Shown here: in pieces, positions 1 through 7,642 of the stretch
Numbering within the stretch: the first letter of the stretch is position 1
Layout: the number at the start of each line of letters is the position of its first letter
Assembly (NCBI GenBank): GCA_023384455.1
Contig: JAHDWH010000005.1
Coordinates: 13,437 to 65,972, forward strand
Direction: 5' to 3'
Length of the DNA stretch: 52,536 nt
DNA from: Caldilineaceae bacterium
GTDB taxonomy: Bacteria; Chloroflexota; Anaerolineae; Caldilineales; Caldilineaceae
Position numbers and translations under genes: made by a program
Notes under the pieces: generated by a model
The model's input: the letters and a program-made list of their open reading frames with translations, nothing else
Told to the model about the DNA's origin: nothing
Databases searched by the model: none

Positions 1-581
1 GTGATGACGATTTCGTCGCGCCGGCCGGTGATGGGATTGGCGCTGAAAATCACGGCGCTGACATCGGCCGGGACAAGCTGTTGGACCAGAACCGCCAGTC
101 GAATATCGGAACTGTTCAATCCATTTTGCAGCCGATAGTCCAGGGCGCGGGGGGCAAAGGCAGAATGCAGGCACATATCCACAGCAGCCAGCACCGCGCC
201 CGCGCCCCGCACATTGAGAAAGGTTTCATATTGCCCGGCAAAGGAAGCAAAAGCGCCGTCCTCATCCACGCCCGAAGAACGCACAGCCACGCTGGGTTCG
301 GGCTGTCCCACGATCTGCTCCAGCGCGGCATACGCCTGCAAAATCGTCTCCTGATTAAAATATGTATGATGATCCGACGCATGGGCGCTCAGGCAAAAGC
401 CGACGGGCACGGGGTAGTGGGACGCAAGTCTGCTGAGGTTGGCTGCTTTCGTGCCCACCCCAGCCGGGTCGCTACACGCAGCCTGCCCAAGCCAATGGAT
501 GTGCTGATGGGTGTTCGCCAATTGATTGGCGCTGGCGGATACGCTGTCAGGGAGATGTACGAGTAGGATTTGGTTCTGCAT
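1..581 (-). CDS. PEP synthase / pyruvate phosphate dikinase N-terminal domain protein (3' end outside window)
   Basis: The frame is open from an ATG at 581 to the window edge, giving about 193 residues. The sequence has the hallmarks of the ATP-grasp (PPDK_N) domain that phosphorylates the swivelling histidine domain in PEP synthase and PPDK. Near the start is PAGVGTKAANLSRL, in the middle VAVRSSGVDEDGAFASFAGQ followed by YETFLNVRG, and near the edge VQQLVPADVSAVIFSANP with TGRRDEIVI. All are conserved nucleotide-binding segments of this family. It cannot be seen whether the histidine and PEP-binding domains follow, so the protein could be a full PEP synthase or a shorter PEP/pyruvate-binding protein. 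The upstream GGGGAG is rather far from the ATG. The 231 bases between this gene and the esterase hold no other gene. Confidence 0.85.
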   Translation of the reverse strand, partial: MQNQILLVHLPDSVSASANQLANTHQHIHWLGQAACSDPAGVGTKAANLSRLASHYPVPVGFCLSAHASDHHTYFNQETILQAYAALEQIVGQPEPSVAVRSSGVDEDGAFASFAGQYETFLNVRGAGAVLAAVDMCLHSAFAPRALDYRLQNGLNSSDIRLAVLVQQLVPADVSAVIFSANPITGRRDEIVI

Positions 582-812
582 TGTCTGGCGACACTCCCCA
601 ATCCATCCGCGCTACAGGCAGCAAAGGATTTCAGGCACACATACCAGACGCGAAGGCGCTGCCTCTGCAACGCGTATGGATATCCGCGTTCCAAGCTATC
701 CTGGAATCACCAAATCTAAGGTTAGAACTGCACGTGGGCCGTATTTCGATAGCGTACCGATGGTATCAATGGAATGGAAGGGATTTTTTCCACAAAAATT
801 CCACACTTTCCC

Positions 813-1511
813 TCATTCCCACTCATACCCCACAGACTGGAGAAATGCCCGGGCCAGCGCCATATGACCCGCCTGATTTGAATGCACCCGATCCCAGGCA
901 AAGGCCGATGAGTGGGTCTGGGTCAGTAGAGCATCGAAGACCGCCTGTGTATCCACGAAGATCGCCTGATGCTTTTCCGCGATCTGGCGCACCGCGGTCC
1001 CGTACGTATCCATTATGGCTCGCACCGGCTCCGACCGATTTGGTTCAATGTAGTACGGACTCATCAAGATCAGCCCCCTGAGCATCGGCTTCGTTTCCGT
1101 CACCAGCTCATCCAAGATACGCGTATAGACATCCAGACGAATATGCTTTTCCGTCATCTGTGGCCGGGCGAACTGCAACCAGACATCATTGATCCCGATA
1201 CAGATGGAAAGCCAATCCGGCTTCAGATCCAGAACATCGGTTTGCCAGCGCGCTTTCAGATCCATCACCGTGTTGCCATTGATCCCCATATTGAAGACCC
1301 GGAAGTTGTGCGCCGGATAACGAGCATCCAACAGTGCGGCTACGAAACCAACGTAGCCGTCACCCAAGGCACCCTTCGGCCACATGTCTCCCACCGGACG
1401 AGCACGACCACAGTCAGTGATCGAATCGCCAATCATAAGCAATTTGCTGTTGGGTTGGATAATCATCAGCTTATCTCCCATTGAAAACTCTGGAGCGCAG
1501 TGGGCGATCAT
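813..1511 (-). CDS. SGNH/GDSL-family esterase or lipase
   Basis: This is a 232-residue SGNH hydrolase, a serine esterase of the GDSL group acting on acyl or acetyl esters. Block I is MIGDSITDCG with the nucleophile Ser. Block II is the Gly in NMGINGNT, block III the Asn in GIND, and block V the Asp and His in WDRVHSNQAGH near the C terminus, so the catalytic set is complete. There is no clear signal peptide, which suggests a cytoplasmic enzyme, perhaps a carbohydrate-ester deacetylase. The ATG at 1511 overlaps the TGA of the upstream gene as ATGA, suggesting translational coupling. An internal ATG at 1466, preceded by GGGAG at good spacing, is an equally good start and puts the conserved core closer to the N terminus. 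The substrate cannot be told. Confidence 0.85.
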   Translation of the reverse strand: MIAHCAPEFSMGDKLMIIQPNSKLLMIGDSITDCGRARPVGDMWPKGALGDGYVGFVAALLDARYPAHNFRVFNMGINGNTVMDLKARWQTDVLDLKPDWLSICIGINDVWLQFARPQMTEKHIRLDVYTRILDELVTETKPMLRGLILMSPYYIEPNRSEPVRAIMDTYGTAVRQIAEKHQAIFVDTQAVFDALLTQTHSSAFAWDRVHSNQAGHMALARAFLQSVGYEWE

Positions 1512-1885
1512 CCCGGCAGTTCCACCTGCAGGCGGGTGGCTTCGATGGGTGCAGAAAAGGCGTTCTGGATCACCTGACCGTCCGGCGTGATGATATCGGC
1601 TGCGCCAGCACCGGTGAACCGATCCGGGCCATCCATTTGGACTTTGCCGCGGATGACCCGGGTGCCGCTGTACTTCCCTGCCTCGTCATAGGAAAAGACG
1701 CGGAAGGTGTAGAGATAGGTGTTGCCCGAACCCATCCAGACGCCGTGGGATGAACTCAAGGCACTGATGTTGATCGTCTCCAGATAGTTGCCGTCGGCAA
1801 AGAAGGTCTGCAATACCTCCAACCCCTCCGGGCTGCTTTCGGACGGCGCAATGGACATTTTCCAGGTCCCCACAATGCTGCTCAT
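1508..1885 (-). CDS. Small hypothetical protein, possibly lipocalin-like
   Basis: A 125-residue protein starting MSSIVGTWKMSI. The start at 1885 is chosen because AGGAGA lies 7-8 bases upstream; a longer in-frame extension has no such site. The opening IVGTWK, the alternating beta-like pattern and the length recall lipocalin-like or DUF1579-type small barrels, but no catalytic motif is visible and the family is not firmly recognised. It has no signal peptide. It lies directly upstream of the SGNH esterase with a 4-base ATGA overlap, so the two are almost certainly co-transcribed and may act on the same substrate. It is divergent from the XRE-STAND regulator, whose ATG is about 150 bases away. 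Confidence 0.6.
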   Translation of the reverse strand: MSSIVGTWKMSIAPSESSPEGLEVLQTFFADGNYLETINISALSSSHGVWMGSGNTYLYTFRVFSYDEAGKYSGTRVIRGKVQMDGPDRFTGAGAADIITPDGQVIQNAFSAPIEATRLQVELPG

Positions 1886-1947
1886 AGGTGATTCTCCTGT
1901 GTGAATTGGATGAAACTGCCGGTGCCGCCAGTATACGCGCAATTCAC

Positions 1948-1976
1948 TTGCTGTTGGTCACTGGATGCGTTACAAT
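1948..1976 (+). promoter_or_regulatory. Candidate sigma70-type promoter for the XRE-STAND regulator
   Basis: TTGCTG (1948-1953) and TACAAT (1971-1976) are separated by exactly 17 bases and lie about 60 bases upstream of the ATG at 2037. The motif match and spacing are good; there is no experimental support. Confidence 0.5.
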
Positions 1977-2036
1977 CCGCGTGACAAAGTGGGTGACAGC
2001 CCGGCGTAAAACCTATTTGCATTCAGGAGCAGACTG

Positions 2037-4400
2037 ATGAATCGTCCGACCGATGGGGAGGGAGTTCATTCATTTGGCGATTGGCTGCGCCAGCAGCGCA
2101 AGGCGCGGGATTGGAGTCAGCCCGCGTTGGCCGAACGGGTCGGCTGCACGTCTGCGATGATCCGCAAAATCGAGGCGGATGAACGCAAGCCCTCGGCGCA
2201 ACTGGCCGAATTATTGGCCAGGGTGTTGGGCGTGCCAGACGACATTCTCCCCGTCTTTGTGCAAGTGGCGCGCCAGTTGCAGCCCATCGTCCGATTGACG
2301 ACTACCCACCCCACGCCATACACCGCCCACGCATACGCGCCTGTGCGCCTTCCTACCACACCCCTGCCCCTACCGTTAACTTCACTGGTAGACCGCCGGC
2401 GCGACACCGCTATCGTCACCGCCCTGCTCAGACGCGCCGATGTGCGCCTGCTCACATTGCTCGGCCCGCCGGGCATCGGCAAGACCCGTCTGGCTATCCA
2501 CAGCGCAGAACAGCTTGCCCCAGACTTTGCTGATGGCGTCTGTTTTGTCGATCTTTCGCCGCTGACCGATACCCGGTGGGTCTTGCCCACAATCGCCCAA
2601 TCCCTGGCAATTGCGGAAACGGGTACAACGCCCCTGCTCGAACGTCTGCGCGATCTGCTGATAGACAAAAGGCTTCTGTTCGTCCTCGATAACTGCGAAC
2701 AGGTGAATGAGGCTGCCAACGAAATCGGCGCACTACTGCGCGGATGCAGAGGAGTGAAGGTCCTTGCCACAAGCAGAATCGCGCTGCTCCTGGCTGGCGA
2801 ACACGAATACCCCTTGCCACCACTTTCCCTGCCGCCCGAAGATGAGGTCCACATCATTGGGCCAGAGCAGTTACTTGCCTTTGAAGCGGTGCAGCTGTTC
2901 GTAGCCCGGGTGCGCCAACACCAGCACGATTTTGCTATCACAGCCGCAAATGCTCGTGAGATTGCCCTCATCTGTCTGCGGCTGGATGGCTTGCCCCTGG
3001 CGCTGGAATTGGCCGCAGCCGCGCTGCGCCGCCTGAGCCTGAGCCAGTTTGTCGATATACTGGGCAAGGAGAGACACTGGCTGCACGAACTCCATTCATC
3101 CGCGCGCGATCTGCCGCCCCGCCAGCGCACGCTGCACCAGGCGATTGGCTGGAGTTATGGCCTGTTGAACGGGGAACAGCAACGAATCTTTCGGCGTTTG
3201 GGCATCTTTGTGGGCGGCTTTACACCTGCCGCTGCCCACGCCATCTGCGGGTCCGAACAGGCCGACCTCGATTCCCTGGCCGATTACAACCTGCTGGTGC
3301 GTTTGCCAGGGCGTTGGAAGATGCTGGAAATGATACGCGAGTTCGCCCTCATTCAGATGGCTGACACGGAACAGGCCCTGGTGCAGCAGAGGCACATCGC
3401 CTATTTTACGGCCCTGGCCGACCAGAAGCTGGCACGCTCTTTGGCGGACATCCGCCAGGATTACGCTAATTTTCGCGGGGCGTTGGCCGGCGCGATTGCC
3501 AAACAGGACGCCCAGGCAGCCTACAGACTTTGCATCAAACTGGTCTGGTATTGGGAGCTTCACGGCTACCTGCGTGAAGGCGTCAGTCTGGTGCGCGCTG
3601 CGCTGGCAATGGCCGTGGATACGCCCCTGCGCTTTGATTTGCTGGAACGCGTGGCAACCCTGGCCTTTCAGATGCATGAATTCGACGTCGCCACAGAGTT
3701 TGCCGGACAACTGCAAAGTCTGGCCTTTGCCCACGGCGACTGGCTGGAACAGGCCCGGGTGTTCAACTTGATGGGGAGAATCCTGATTGAGCAGGGCGAA
3801 TTGGATCAAGCCAAAACGACATTAGAGAAGAATGAGCAGCTTGCCCGCCAGATTCCCCACCTCTTCAATCCGGGCTGCCCCCTTGCCCAATTGGGCGAAA
3901 TTGCCCTGGCCCAAGGCGAAGGAGAGATGGCTGCCCGCCAATTCCGCGCCGCGCTAACCCTCTTGTCCAGCGCAGAAGGCGATTTGTATACGGGCATTTT
4001 TGTGGCGATGGCCCACACCGACCTGGCGGAGCTTGCGCTTGTGGATAGCAACCCGGCGCAAGCCCGCTACGAACTCCGACAGGTGGTGCCCTACGCCCGG
4101 CTCTACCTTCGACGACTCCACTGTTTGCTGGTCACACTTGCCGGCATCCTGCTGACGCCACCATCCGATGTGTCGATCCCGGCAGCCGTCCATCTGCTCG
4201 CTGCGGTGGCCGGAATCGGCGAACGCACGGGCGATACCCTTTCGCCCTTCCACCAGCGGCTGATCGCCGAACGCAGCACCGCAGCACGACAACTCCTGAC
4301 CGAAGACGAATGGCAAACCGCCTGGCAGACCGGCCACGCCTGGACGCCGGCTCAGGCAGCCGATGCCGTCGAGCGCTGGTTAGGGTTGGATGGCCCGTGA
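2037..4400 (+). CDS. XRE-type helix-turn-helix STAND (NB-ARC-like) ATPase regulator with TPR-like C terminus
   Basis: 787 residues. Residues about 10-70 form an XRE helix-turn-helix (FGDWLRQQRKARDWSQPALA followed by a second helix and IEADERKPSA). A proline-rich linker leads to a STAND ATPase core with Walker A GPPGIGKT at 143-150 and Walker B LLFVLDNCEQ near 215-224. GLPLALELAAAAL near residue 325 is the conserved helical segment of NB-ARC/AfsR-like proteins. The C-terminal 300 residues are helical TPR-like repeats, the usual ligand- or protein-sensing part. The likely role is a signal-gated transcription factor. AGGAG lies 8 bases before the ATG. The last 21 bases overlap the convergent oxidoreductase gene. 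The target is unknown; the divergent small protein and esterase are the closest candidates. Confidence 0.85.
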   Translation: MNRPTDGEGVHSFGDWLRQQRKARDWSQPALAERVGCTSAMIRKIEADERKPSAQLAELLARVLGVPDDILPVFVQVARQLQPIVRLTTTHPTPYTAHAYAPVRLPTTPLPLPLTSLVDRRRDTAIVTALLRRADVRLLTLLGPPGIGKTRLAIHSAEQLAPDFADGVCFVDLSPLTDTRWVLPTIAQSLAIAETGTTPLLERLRDLLIDKRLLFVLDNCEQVNEAANEIGALLRGCRGVKVLATSRIALLLAGEHEYPLPPLSLPPEDEVHIIGPEQLLAFEAVQLFVARVRQHQHDFAITAANAREIALICLRLDGLPLALELAAAALRRLSLSQFVDILGKERHWLHELHSSARDLPPRQRTLHQAIGWSYGLLNGEQQRIFRRLGIFVGGFTPAAAHAICGSEQADLDSLADYNLLVRLPGRWKMLEMIREFALIQMADTEQALVQQRHIAYFTALADQKLARSLADIRQDYANFRGALAGAIAKQDAQAAYRLCIKLVWYWELHGYLREGVSLVRAALAMAVDTPLRFDLLERVATLAFQMHEFDVATEFAGQLQSLAFAHGDWLEQARVFNLMGRILIEQGELDQAKTTLEKNEQLARQIPHLFNPGCPLAQLGEIALAQGEGEMAARQFRAALTLLSSAEGDLYTGIFVAMAHTDLAELALVDSNPAQARYELRQVVPYARLYLRRLHCLLVTLAGILLTPPSDVSIPAAVHLLAAVAGIGERTGDTLSPFHQRLIAERSTAARQLLTEDEWQTAWQTGHAWTPAQAADAVERWLGLDGP

Positions 4401-5531
4401 GTTCTGGAGCTGACCGGACGCCATTCCCAGCGCATCAGTCATTGTGTCGAAGCCCACAATGTACCCTTCCCCTGCCGAACGGTAAGCGGCTGAGGTCATC
4501 GCCACCGCGCGGGCCGCTTCGTGTGCTGGGCAGATGTTGGGCACGCCGTCCAGGACGGTGGCGACGAAGACCGTCGCCGGATGGACGCTCTCAAACTCCG
4601 ACTCCGCTTGAGTGCGCGCACCCTCCTGTTCCAGCCAAATCTGTTCTGCCTCGGTAGACATCATTTTTGTCCAGTCGGCGGTGATCTGCCCCCGATCCCC
4701 GTAGAAGGTCATCCGTCCCCGGCTATAGAAAGGCCGGAGTGTTTCGCCCCCAGCGACCGCATCGTTGAAGGCAAGCGAGAGAAGCACGCCGTTGTCCAGA
4801 TGGGCCAGGGCGCTGAGAATGGCCGGGCTGCCCGTGCTGTGGGCAAAGCAGGCCACTTGGGTGGGCGTCCCATCCGCCAGCCAGAGCGCAATGTCCTGGA
4901 TGTGGGAGCCGACATCGCCAAACATTCCGCCCCCCACCACATCGGGCTGTGTGCGCCAGTTGTCCCGCCCGAAGACATCGCTGTAGTAGGCAGAGGAGGC
5001 GAAGACGTTCTGGGTTTCTTCGGGCAAGGCCATCCCCCGCCAGATGAAGCGCAGGTCCATACAGGCGGTTACGCTGACCTGGCACAGGCTTCCGATGGCA
5101 TTCTGGCTGAGCAGACGTGCGATTGTGCGCCAGCTGCCCATCCCCCGCGCATTGTAACCCACTGTCAATATCCGGTCTGCGGCTACGGCTGCCGCCTCCA
5201 TGCGCTGGGCATCAGCAGGGGTCAGGGCGATGGGCTTCTCCACAAAGACGTGTAGCCCCCGTTCCAGCGCGGCCACCGTCGGCTCGGCGTGGGTGTTGGG
5301 CGGTGTGCTGACCACCACCGCGTCCAACTGGCATTTGTCCAACATCTCCCGCCAGTCGGTGTAGGCCGCGGGAATCTGCAACTCCGCTTGGGCCTGGGCC
5401 AGCCGGTCGGCGTTGCGCCGGGAGATGGCGACGATCTCCGCCCTGCCCGTTTCGCGCAGTTTAGGAATCAGCGTTGCGCCCGCATACCAGCCAATGCCGA
5501 TGACGCCAATGCGTAATTTTTGGTCTGTCAT
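4380..5531 (-). CDS. Gfo/Idh/MocA-family NAD(P)-dependent oxidoreductase
   Basis: 383 residues. The Rossmann motif IGVIGIGWYAGATL is at the N terminus, followed by the family signature DAVVVSTPPNTHAEP and EKPIALTPADAQRM (the EKP lysine motif). The C-terminal part has the alpha/beta dehydrogenase fold with GDVGSHIQDIALWLADG, carrying the usual catalytic-region GSHxxD-like pattern. Enzymes of this family oxidise or reduce sugars, inositols or sugar acids. The ATG at 5531 is chosen because GGAGGAGTT stands directly upstream; a longer in-frame extension lacks such a site. It is last in the minus-strand group with the NTF2-like and VOC genes and overlaps the end of the XRE-STAND gene by 21 bases on the opposite strand. 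The substrate cannot be deduced. Confidence 0.9.
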   Translation of the reverse strand: MTDQKLRIGVIGIGWYAGATLIPKLRETGRAEIVAISRRNADRLAQAQAELQIPAAYTDWREMLDKCQLDAVVVSTPPNTHAEPTVAALERGLHVFVEKPIALTPADAQRMEAAAVAADRILTVGYNARGMGSWRTIARLLSQNAIGSLCQVSVTACMDLRFIWRGMALPEETQNVFASSAYYSDVFGRDNWRTQPDVVGGGMFGDVGSHIQDIALWLADGTPTQVACFAHSTGSPAILSALAHLDNGVLLSLAFNDAVAGGETLRPFYSRGRMTFYGDRGQITADWTKMMSTEAEQIWLEQEGARTQAESEFESVHPATVFVATVLDGVPNICPAHEAARAVAMTSAAYRSAGEGYIVGFDTMTDALGMASGQLQNSRAIQP

Positions 5532-5594
5532 AACTCCTCCTGTCGAGGTCTTCCTGTGTACGGCATACGGTGGCGAAACCACAGCCTGTGGGCT

Positions 5595-5654
5595 GAAACG
5601 TGACGAGTGAAACGTGAGGTGTCGTCACGTAATCTCACCTTTCACCTTTCACGG
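5595..5654. repeat. Palindromic intergenic repeat, family A copy 1
   Basis: An imperfect inverted repeat built from AAACGTGA-type and TCACGTTT-type arms, lying between the Gfo/Idh/MocA gene and the NTF2-like gene. Its core gtgaaacgtgaggtgtcgtc recurs almost unchanged at the right end of the window (52483-52536); related copies are at 19247-19290 and 39436-39496. Confidence 0.75.
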
Positions 5655-5704
5655 GTCTGACCGAAGAACGAATACAGAGCCGTCGGACTCTCCACCTGCG
5701 CCTC

Positions 5705-6088
5705 TCAGAACATCGTATTGTCGTTGGCGGCTGTCTCGGGGACCGGCTGCAAGACATTCCAGTGTTCGACGATCCTGCCCTCCTGTAGCCGGTATATCTC
5801 CACCCCGGCCAGGCCGTGGCTCTCCGGCACCATTTTGATCAGGACGTGGGCCGCCACCAGATCGCCCTCGGCGATGACCCGTTTGATCTCAATACGCAAC
5901 TGGGGAAACTGGCCGGCAAAGCCGCTTGCCATCTGCACAAACGCCTCAGGGCCGTCGGCTGACTGGGGGTCGTGCTGAATGTAGTGTACTCCCACATAGC
6001 GCGCCACTGCATCGGCAGGCTGCTTGTCGTTGAATGCCCGGTGGATGAAGTCGATTACCGTCTGTTTGTTGCGGTCAAGAGTAGTCAT
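5705..6088 (-). CDS. SnoaL/NTF2-like protein (ester cyclase-type)
   Basis: 127 residues with the SnoaL-like polyketide-cyclase / NTF2-like cone fold pattern. It opens with a helix (NKQTVIDFIHRAFND), then YVGVHYIQHDPQSADGPEAF, a strand pair around VIAEGDLVAAHVLIK, and ends with EGRIVEHWNVLQPVPE, the typical last strand. The HDP and EHW segments are well conserved in this family. Members isomerise, cyclise or merely bind small molecules; the reaction here is unknown. The ATG at 6088 follows AGGAAGATTTCC and begins the conserved domain. It lies between the VOC dioxygenase (101 bases upstream) and the Gfo/Idh/MocA gene on the same strand, so a short catabolic operon is likely. Confidence 0.8.
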   Translation of the reverse strand: MTTLDRNKQTVIDFIHRAFNDKQPADAVARYVGVHYIQHDPQSADGPEAFVQMASGFAGQFPQLRIEIKRVIAEGDLVAAHVLIKMVPESHGLAGVEIYRLQEGRIVEHWNVLQPVPETAANDNTMF

Positions 6089-6189
6089 GGAAATCTTCCT
6101 TTCTTCGTCTCGTCGGCTTACCTGCACTGTTGTTGTCTTACCGTTATTCCGATCCACAGCTTGCACAGCTTGCATCCGCGTTGATCAGT

Positions 6190-7194
6190 CTAAAGCGATC
6201 CGCCCACTTGGGGCGTGCCGTAGGTGAAAAATTCAGCGGGGAGTCCACCCCCATAAAAGACGGCCCCGGCCTTCAGGCTCTCCTCCTGCCAGGTGACGGG
6301 CTTCCAGGCCGGGTCGAAGATCAGATAGCCGCTGTCGCCAAAAAGTTCGATCCGGTTGCCGCCTGGTTCAAAGACGTACATAAAAAGCGCCTGGGCAATG
6401 CCGTGCTTGCCCGGCCCGGCTTCAATAGCTATGCCGTTCTCTGCAAAAATCTCGGCCGCGTCGGCGAGATGCTGGGGGATGCCGTACCAATAACAGACGT
6501 GATGCAGACGGCCTCGGCAGCCTGTGGCGTCGCGCATAAACGCGATCTCATGCACCAGCGGGCTGACGCTGAGCCAGGTGGCGAACTCCACTTTGCCGCC
6601 CTCGAAGAGGATATTTTCCCGCACCCGGAAGCCCAGTTGCTCCTGCATAAACTCTCTGGTCGGCGTCACCTCATCGGTCATCAGATTGATGTGGTCCAGC
6701 CGTCGCACAGGCACGCCCCGCACGGGCCGCTTCTGGGGGCGGTTGAGCAGCGGGCTTTGCATCTCTGGGGGTGCTTCGTAGTAGTCAACCTCCCACAGCA
6801 GTTCCATGGGATGGCCACCGGGGGTGGCGAAGCGATAGGCGGGGCCGTGTCCCCGGTCACCTTCGCTCCAGCCGACACCCAGGCCGCGGCTCTCGATGGC
6901 GGCCACCCTGCGTTGCAGCGCCTGGGGGGAGGTGGTGCGCCAGGCCACGTGGCCCAGACCAGCTTTGGGCGCTTCAGTCACTTTGAGGCTGTGATGGTAG
7001 AAATCCTCATAGGCGCGCAGGTAGACCGACTGGCCCTCCCGCTCGCTCTCCTCCATTCCCAACAGCTCTTTGAAGAAGTGCAGCGTGGCGTCGGGCTTGG
7101 GCGTAAAAAGTTCCACGTGGGCCAGTTGGGCGACTTCAAAAAGGGGTTCTTGGTCCAGCGTTGTGCCGGGTGTAGCTTCTCTTGCGGACATCAT
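6190..7194 (-). CDS. VOC-superfamily extradiol dioxygenase, catechol 2,3-dioxygenase-like
   Basis: 334 residues made of two tandem vicinal-oxygen-chelate modules, the architecture of type I extradiol dioxygenases that cleave catechols next to the hydroxyls with Fe(II) or Mn(II). The N-terminal module begins [20 protein letters not shown]. The C-terminal module holds the likely metal ligands: His in [10 protein letters not shown], His in RLHHVCYW, and Glu in [10 protein letters not shown]. The length fits catechol 2,3-dioxygenase-type proteins. GGAAGGAAACGCT precedes the ATG. It is the first gene of the minus-strand group with the NTF2-like protein and an oxidoreductase, consistent with breakdown of an aromatic or enediol compound. 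No ferredoxin or hydroxymuconic semialdehyde gene is nearby, so the substrate remains open. Confidence 0.85.
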   Translation of the reverse strand: MMSAREATPGTTLDQEPLFEVAQLAHVELFTPKPDATLHFFKELLGMEESEREGQSVYLRAYEDFYHHSLKVTEAPKAGLGHVAWRTTSPQALQRRVAAIESRGLGVGWSEGDRGHGPAYRFATPGGHPMELLWEVDYYEAPPEMQSPLLNRPQKRPVRGVPVRRLDHINLMTDEVTPTREFMQEQLGFRVRENILFEGGKVEFATWLSVSPLVHEIAFMRDATGCRGRLHHVCYWYGIPQHLADAAEIFAENGIAIEAGPGKHGIAQALFMYVFEPGGNRIELFGDSGYLIFDPAWKPVTWQEESLKAGAVFYGGGLPAEFFTYGTPQVGGSL

Positions 7195-7247
7195 AGCGTT
7201 TCCTTCCTTTGTGGATAGCCTGTCGAGGGGGTAAACACAGACGAGAT

Positions 7248-7396
7248 CTCAGAAGTTCGACTTTTTCCGAAAGGGCGTAACTGCTCACCCCCACCCAACC
7301 TCCCTACTGTGAGGGAGGAGTCGATCCACTTCCCTCCCTGGAATGGGGAGGGGTAGAGTGGGTGGCTGAACAGTTACGAAAAATCGAACTTCTGAG
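7248..7396. repeat. MITE-like inverted-repeat element, family B copy 1
   Basis: The 149-base element is bounded by 13-base perfect inverted ends, ctcagaagttcga and tcgaacttctgag. Inside lies a second pair, gtaactg (7277) and cagttac (7371-7377), enclosing a C-rich segment and its partly complementary G-rich partner. The inner part recurs at 37111-37216 and 42522-42605. No coding capacity. Confidence 0.75.
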
Positions 7397-7564
7397 TCGA
7401 ACTCCTGAGAGGGCGCCATTGCATTGGCGGCTCTCTCTAACCTGAGAGTCTATTACGTGCGGCGGGGCTTGCGAACGGGGAGAGTACGGGAATTTTGCGA
7501 AGTCAGTACGGTATTTTTCGGGGCAAGCGACACAACGGGCTGACACCGGATAAGGAGAGAAATC

Positions 7565-7615
7565 AGAACACGGATTACGCCGAGAACGCAGATTTCACAG
7601 ATTGAATCCGTGTTC
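7565..7615. repeat. Palindrome, family C (CACGGATT type)
   Basis: Arms agaacacggatt and aatccgtgttct are perfectly complementary over 12 bases around a loop of about 27 bases. Related arms occur at 20301-20499 and 43568-43637. There is no T-tract, so it is a repeat rather than a classic terminator, although it lies just after the end of the regulator gene. Confidence 0.6.
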
Positions 7616-7642
7616 TTTCCTATCCGTGTATACAACCGGTCT

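Larger units (their letters stand above)
7195..7642. other. Gene-free region between the VOC dioxygenase and the LuxR-type regulator
   Basis: 448 bases without a convincing gene. It contains the 149-base inverted-repeat element at 7248-7396 and a shorter palindrome at 7565-7615. It is the upstream region of the dioxygenase gene (minus strand) and the downstream region of the LuxR-type regulator. No clear promoter was picked out. Confidence 0.6.

Noticed and set aside
969..1484. A 171-residue plus-strand frame opposite the SGNH esterase
   Set aside because: The minus-strand frame contains all four SGNH blocks; the plus-strand frame is a shadow.
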